In this document: positions 1-6,692 of the stretch, piece by piece
Numbering within the stretch: the first letter of the stretch is position 1
Layout of the letters: each line of letters starts with the position of its first letter
Assembly (NCBI GenBank): GCA_041480065.1
Contig: JBGOZF010000136.1
Coordinates: forward strand, 1-6,692
Length of the DNA stretch: 6,692 nucleotides
From: Fen-999 sp041480065
GTDB taxonomy: Bacteria; Pseudomonadota; Gammaproteobacteria; Burkholderiales; Rhodocyclaceae
Direction: 5' to 3'
Made by a program: the position numbers and the translations under genes
Notes under the pieces: generated by a model
What the model was told of the DNA's origin: nothing
Databases searched by the model: none
What the model saw: the letters and a program-made list of their open reading frames with translations, nothing else

Positions 1-136
1 CTTTCGCCTCGCCACCATACTTCGCCGACAACACGGTCGTGATCGCCGCCGTCAACGTCGTCTTGCCATGGTCTACGTGACCAATCGTCCCCACATTCAC
101 GTGCGGCTTCGTACGCTCAAACTTGCCTTTTGCCAT
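1..136 (-). CDS. tuf: Elongation factor Tu, N-terminal fragment (cut by window edge)
   Basis: EF-Tu is the cytoplasmic GTPase that carries aminoacyl-tRNA to the ribosomal A site. Only the first 45 complete codons are present; the reading frame runs off the left edge, so this is a partial gene and not a truncated one. The start ATG at 134-136 gives MAKGKFERTKPHVNVGTIG, the standard EF-Tu N-terminus. The G1 phosphate-binding loop GHVDHGKT lies at residues 19-26. An AGAGGAA ribosome binding site lies 7 bases upstream. It is the last visible gene of the str operon, 23 bases after fusA, with no room for its own promoter, so it should be co-transcribed with fusA. Codon choice looks different from fusA, with many ACG, GTG, TTG and one GGG. 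The family call is very secure. Whether this copy should be called tufA or tufB cannot be decided, since related genomes usually carry two near-identical copies. Confidence 0.97.
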   Translation of the reverse strand, partial: MAKGKFERTKPHVNVGTIGHVDHGKTTLTAAITTVLSAKYGGEAK

Positions 137-143
137 GATCGAG

Positions 144-150
144 TTCCTCT
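144..150 (-). promoter_or_regulatory. Ribosome binding site of tuf
   Basis: On the minus strand AGAGGAA stands 7 bases before the tuf ATG, in the 23-base gap after the fusA stop. It is the strongest Shine-Dalgarno match in the window, which fits the very high expression expected of EF-Tu. Confidence 0.8.
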
Positions 151-159
151 AAAGAACGG

Positions 160-2253
<2,094 letters not shown>

Positions 2254-2260
2254 GTTAATA

Positions 2261-2268
2261 CCTGCCTT
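2261..2268 (-). promoter_or_regulatory. Ribosome binding site of fusA
   Basis: The minus strand reads AAGGCAGG, ending 7 bases before the GTG at 2253. Either the AGG or the AAGG core could pair with the 16S rRNA 3' end, so the match is moderate. It supports the GTG as the true start, since no ATG with a better site lies nearby. Confidence 0.6.
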
Positions 2269-2280
2269 ATCTAAGCCAAA

Positions 2281-2319
2281 CCGCCGTGGCGCTCACCGAT
2301 CGGAGAGAAACCAAGGCGG
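2281..2319 (-). other. Imperfect compound stem-loop in the fusA leader
   Basis: On the minus strand the arms CCGCCTTGG (2311-2319) and CCACGGCGG (2281-2289) pair over 9 positions with one mismatch. Inside them a second stem, CTCTCC with GGTGAG (one mismatch), closes a GATC loop at 2298-2301. The transcript could therefore form one elongated hairpin with an internal loop. It ends 12 bases before the fusA Shine-Dalgarno region. This is seen directly by base complementarity; no folding energy was computed. A role in translational control or RNA processing is only inference. Confidence 0.5.
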
Positions 2320-2337
2320 CAACAAAGTCAATAAACA

Positions 2338-2364
2338 TAAGCGCGCGACATTGCCGCGCGCTTA
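2338..2364 (-). terminator. Terminator- or attenuator-like hairpin between rpsG and fusA
   Basis: A perfect 10-bp inverted repeat, TAAGCGCGCG at one arm and CGCGCGCTTA at the other, encloses a 7-base loop (2348-2354). In transcript direction it begins 2 bases after the rpsG stop codon, and the 3' arm is followed by TGTTTATT. The stem is almost all G-C near the loop, which is typical of an intrinsic terminator. The T tract is interrupted, so termination may be partial. A full stop is unlikely, because fusA and tuf downstream lack a convincing promoter here. Attenuation, or protection of the rpsL-rpsG mRNA end after processing, are alternatives. Confidence 0.6.
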
Positions 2365-2366
2365 CA

Positions 2367-2837
2367 TCAGAACCGGTAGTGCGAGAAGGCCTTGTTGGCT
2401 TCCGCCATGCGATGGACTTCCTCGCGCTTCTTCATCGCCGCGCCGCGACCTTCCGCGGCTTCCAGCAACTCGTTGGCCAGGCGCTGGCCCATGGACTTCT
2501 CGGAGCGCTTGCGCGCGGCTTCGCGCAACCAGCGCATGGACAAGGCCATGCGGCGGGAAGGACGCACTTCGACAGGCACCTGGTAGTTGGCACCGCCGAC
2601 GCGGCGACTCTTCACTTCGACCACCGGCTTGACGTTGTTGATCGCCAGACCGAAAACCTCCAGCGGATCCTTGCCGCTCTTGGTCTTGATCTGATCGAAG
2701 GCGCCATAGATGATGCGCTCGGCAACAGACTTCTTGCCGCTGGTCATCAGGACATTGACGAACTTGGAAACATCGATGCTGCCGAACTTGGGATCCGGCA
2801 GGATGTCACGCTTGGGAACTTCACGACGACGGGGCAT
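2367..2837 (-). CDS. rpsG: 30S ribosomal protein S7 (uS7)
   Basis: S7 is the primary 16S rRNA-binding protein that nucleates assembly of the 30S head and lies near the E-site tRNA and the mRNA exit. The 156-residue product has the usual length for the family (the E. coli K-12 form is longer at the C-terminus). It starts with the canonical MPRRREVPKRDILPDPKF and contains the conserved block FVNVLMTSGKKSVAERI and the rRNA-facing VGGANYQVPVEVRPSRR. It ends in HRMAEANKAFSHYRF. The protein is strongly basic, as expected. The ATG at 2835-2837 is preceded by GAGGT with 8 bases of spacing. It lies 29 bases after rpsL and is certainly in the same transcript. In E. coli S7 represses translation of this operon by binding the rpsL-rpsG spacer, which there is about 100 bases long. 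That spacer is far shorter here, so the mechanism may differ. Confidence 0.99.
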   Translation of the reverse strand: MPRRREVPKRDILPDPKFGSIDVSKFVNVLMTSGKKSVAERIIYGAFDQIKTKSGKDPLEVFGLAINNVKPVVEVKSRRVGGANYQVPVEVRPSRRMALSMRWLREAARKRSEKSMGQRLANELLEAAEGRGAAMKKREEVHRMAEANKAFSHYRF

Positions 2838-2845
2838 ATGGGCTA

Positions 2846-2850
2846 ACCTC
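2846..2850 (-). promoter_or_regulatory. Ribosome binding site of rpsG
   Basis: Minus-strand GAGGT lies 8 bases before the rpsG ATG. A second GAGGT (2854-2858) sits 8 bases further upstream, making a short direct repeat CGAGGT-CA-CGAGGT that fills much of the 29-base rpsL-rpsG gap. Only the proximal copy has normal spacing. Confidence 0.75.
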
Positions 2851-2866
2851 GTGACCTCGGATTGAG

Positions 2867-3244
2867 TTACGCCTTCTTGGGACGCTTGGCACCGTACTTC
2901 GAACGGGCCTGCTTGCGGTCCTTGACACCCTGGGTATCCAGGCTGCCGCGAACGATGTGGTAGCGCACACCCGGCAGGTCCTTGACGCGGCCGCCACGAA
3001 TCAGCACGACCGAGTGTTCCTGCAGGTTATGGCCTTCGCCACCGATATACGAAATGACCTCGAAACTATTGGTCAGACGCACCTTGGCGACCTTCCGCAA
3101 CGCCGAGTTCGGCTTCTTCGGCGTCGTAGTGTAGACGCGGGTGCACACGCCGCGTTTGGCCGGACTCCCGCCCAGCGCGGGTACCTTGCTCTTGCTTTGC
3201 GGCGCCTGGCGGCCTTTGCGCACCAGTTGGTTGATGGTTGGCAT
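2867..3244 (-). CDS. rpsL: 30S ribosomal protein S12 (uS12)
   Basis: S12 sits at the 30S decoding centre, contacts helices of 16S rRNA and controls tRNA selection accuracy; its mutations give streptomycin resistance. The 125-residue protein is full length (E. coli 124). It begins MPTINQLVRKGRQAPQSK, carries the conserved RGVCTRVYTTTPKKPNSALRK (31-51), and has the second loop GGRVKDLPGVRYH (84-96). The resistance-associated positions are wild type: Lys43, Lys88 and Pro91 (counting Met as 1). Asp89, the residue methylthiolated in E. coli, is also present. A streptomycin-sensitive S12 is therefore predicted. The ATG at 3242-3244 follows a weak GGGA ribosome binding site. It is the first gene of the str operon, 95 bases after rpoC and downstream of a strong promoter. 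Minor departures from the forms I recall are Ala29 and Ser60, where Gln and Gly are common. Confidence 0.99.
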   Translation of the reverse strand: MPTINQLVRKGRQAPQSKSKVPALGGSPAKRGVCTRVYTTTPKKPNSALRKVAKVRLTNSFEVISYIGGEGHNLQEHSVVLIRGGRVKDLPGVRYHIVRGSLDTQGVKDRKQARSKYGAKRPKKA

Positions 3245-3309
3245 ATCAGATTCCCAAAATTCAGCGGCCTCAGTTCAGCAACCGCGGGCCCCCGGCAGGG
3301 AGCAAAGAG
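3245..3309 (-). promoter_or_regulatory. 5' leader of the str operon mRNA (inferred)
   Basis: If transcription starts about 6-8 bases after the -10 box, near 3307-3309, rpsL has a leader of roughly 63-65 bases. It is rich in G and C in its first half, including the self-complementary GGGCCC and CCGCGG around 3282-3291. It becomes A/T-rich (GAATTTT) just before the weak GGGA ribosome binding site at 3252-3255. I see no small reading frame or known leader motif in it. The start point is inferred from promoter position only. Confidence 0.45.
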
Positions 3310-3314
3310 GCCGG

Positions 3315-3339
3315 ATTATATTGACCACGCAGGATACCG

Positions 3340-3343
<4 letters not shown>
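3315..3343 (-). promoter_or_regulatory. Sigma-70 promoter of the str operon
   Basis: The minus strand has TTGACG at 3338-3343 and a perfect TATAAT at 3315-3320 with the optimal 17-base spacer between them. This is one base from full consensus. The -35 box overlaps the end of rpoC, whose TGA stop codon (3340-3342) forms its central bases. The stretch after the -10 box, CCGGCCTC, is a GC-rich discriminator, a feature of ppGpp-repressed stable-RNA and ribosomal-protein promoters. It is positioned to drive rpsL-rpsG-fusA-tuf independently of rpoBC transcription. Read-through from rpoC is also likely, since no terminator lies between the two genes. Confidence 0.85.

Positions 3344-6692
<3,349 letters not shown>

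Noticed and set aside
2326..2331. TTGACT in the rpsG-fusA spacer as a -35 box for an internal fusA promoter
   Set aside because: The hexamers 16-18 bases downstream (around TTCTCTCC) do not resemble a -10 box, and the TAGATA near 2270 has no matching -35 element. The TTGACT also lies in the tail of the hairpin.
3265..3313. 7-bp inverted repeat CGGCCTC / GAGGCCG flanking the rpsL leader
   Set aside because: The upstream arm lies at or before the predicted transcription start, so the stem could form only in read-through rpoC transcripts. Seven base pairs around a 35-base GC-rich loop is also easily reached by chance.
3245..3339. A terminator after rpoC
   Set aside because: No stem followed by a T run occurs in the 95-base spacer. 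The GC-rich palindromes near 3282-3291 lack a T tract.

Overview
This is an ordinary chromosomal housekeeping segment from a GC-rich Gram-negative bacterium. Everything reads on the minus strand, so transcription runs from high to low coordinates. In that order the genes are the 3' four-fifths of rpoC (RNA polymerase beta'), rpsL (ribosomal protein S12), rpsG (S7), fusA (elongation factor G) and the first 45 codons of tuf (EF-Tu). This is the classic end of the rpoBC operon joined to the str operon. The betaproteobacterial assignment rests on four things: the EF-G N-terminus (MARKTPIERYRNIG), the S12 N-terminus (MPTINQLVRKGRQAPQSKSK), a 156-residue S7 and the gene order. EF-G details make Rhodocyclales-type bacteria (Dechloromonas, Azoarcus or Accumulibacter relatives) my best guess, but that is recalled similarity and not a search result.

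Layout: rpoC runs in from the right edge and stops at 3340. A 95-base spacer (3245-3339) follows and holds a near-consensus sigma-70 promoter (TTGACG, 17 bases, TATAAT). Its -35 box contains the rpoC stop codon. rpsL and rpsG are separated by only 29 bases. A 113-base spacer between rpsG and fusA (2254-2366) is the most structured non-coding DNA here. It has a perfect 10-bp stem directly after the rpsG stop, followed by a T-rich tract, and then a long imperfect stem-loop in front of the fusA ribosome binding site. fusA and tuf are separated by 23 bases. No gene-free stretch exceeds 113 bases.

The genes work together in gene expression: beta' is the catalytic subunit of transcription, S12 and S7 build the 30S decoding site and head, and EF-G and EF-Tu drive translocation and aminoacyl-tRNA delivery. 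All four complete or partial enzymes and factors keep their diagnostic catalytic or nucleotide-binding residues, and no frameshift, insertion or mobile DNA is visible. I found no previously undescribed system. What deserves a second look is regulatory: the overlap of promoter and stop codon, the two hairpins between rpsG and fusA, and the short rpsL-rpsG gap, which leaves little room for the S7 autoregulatory site known from E. coli.
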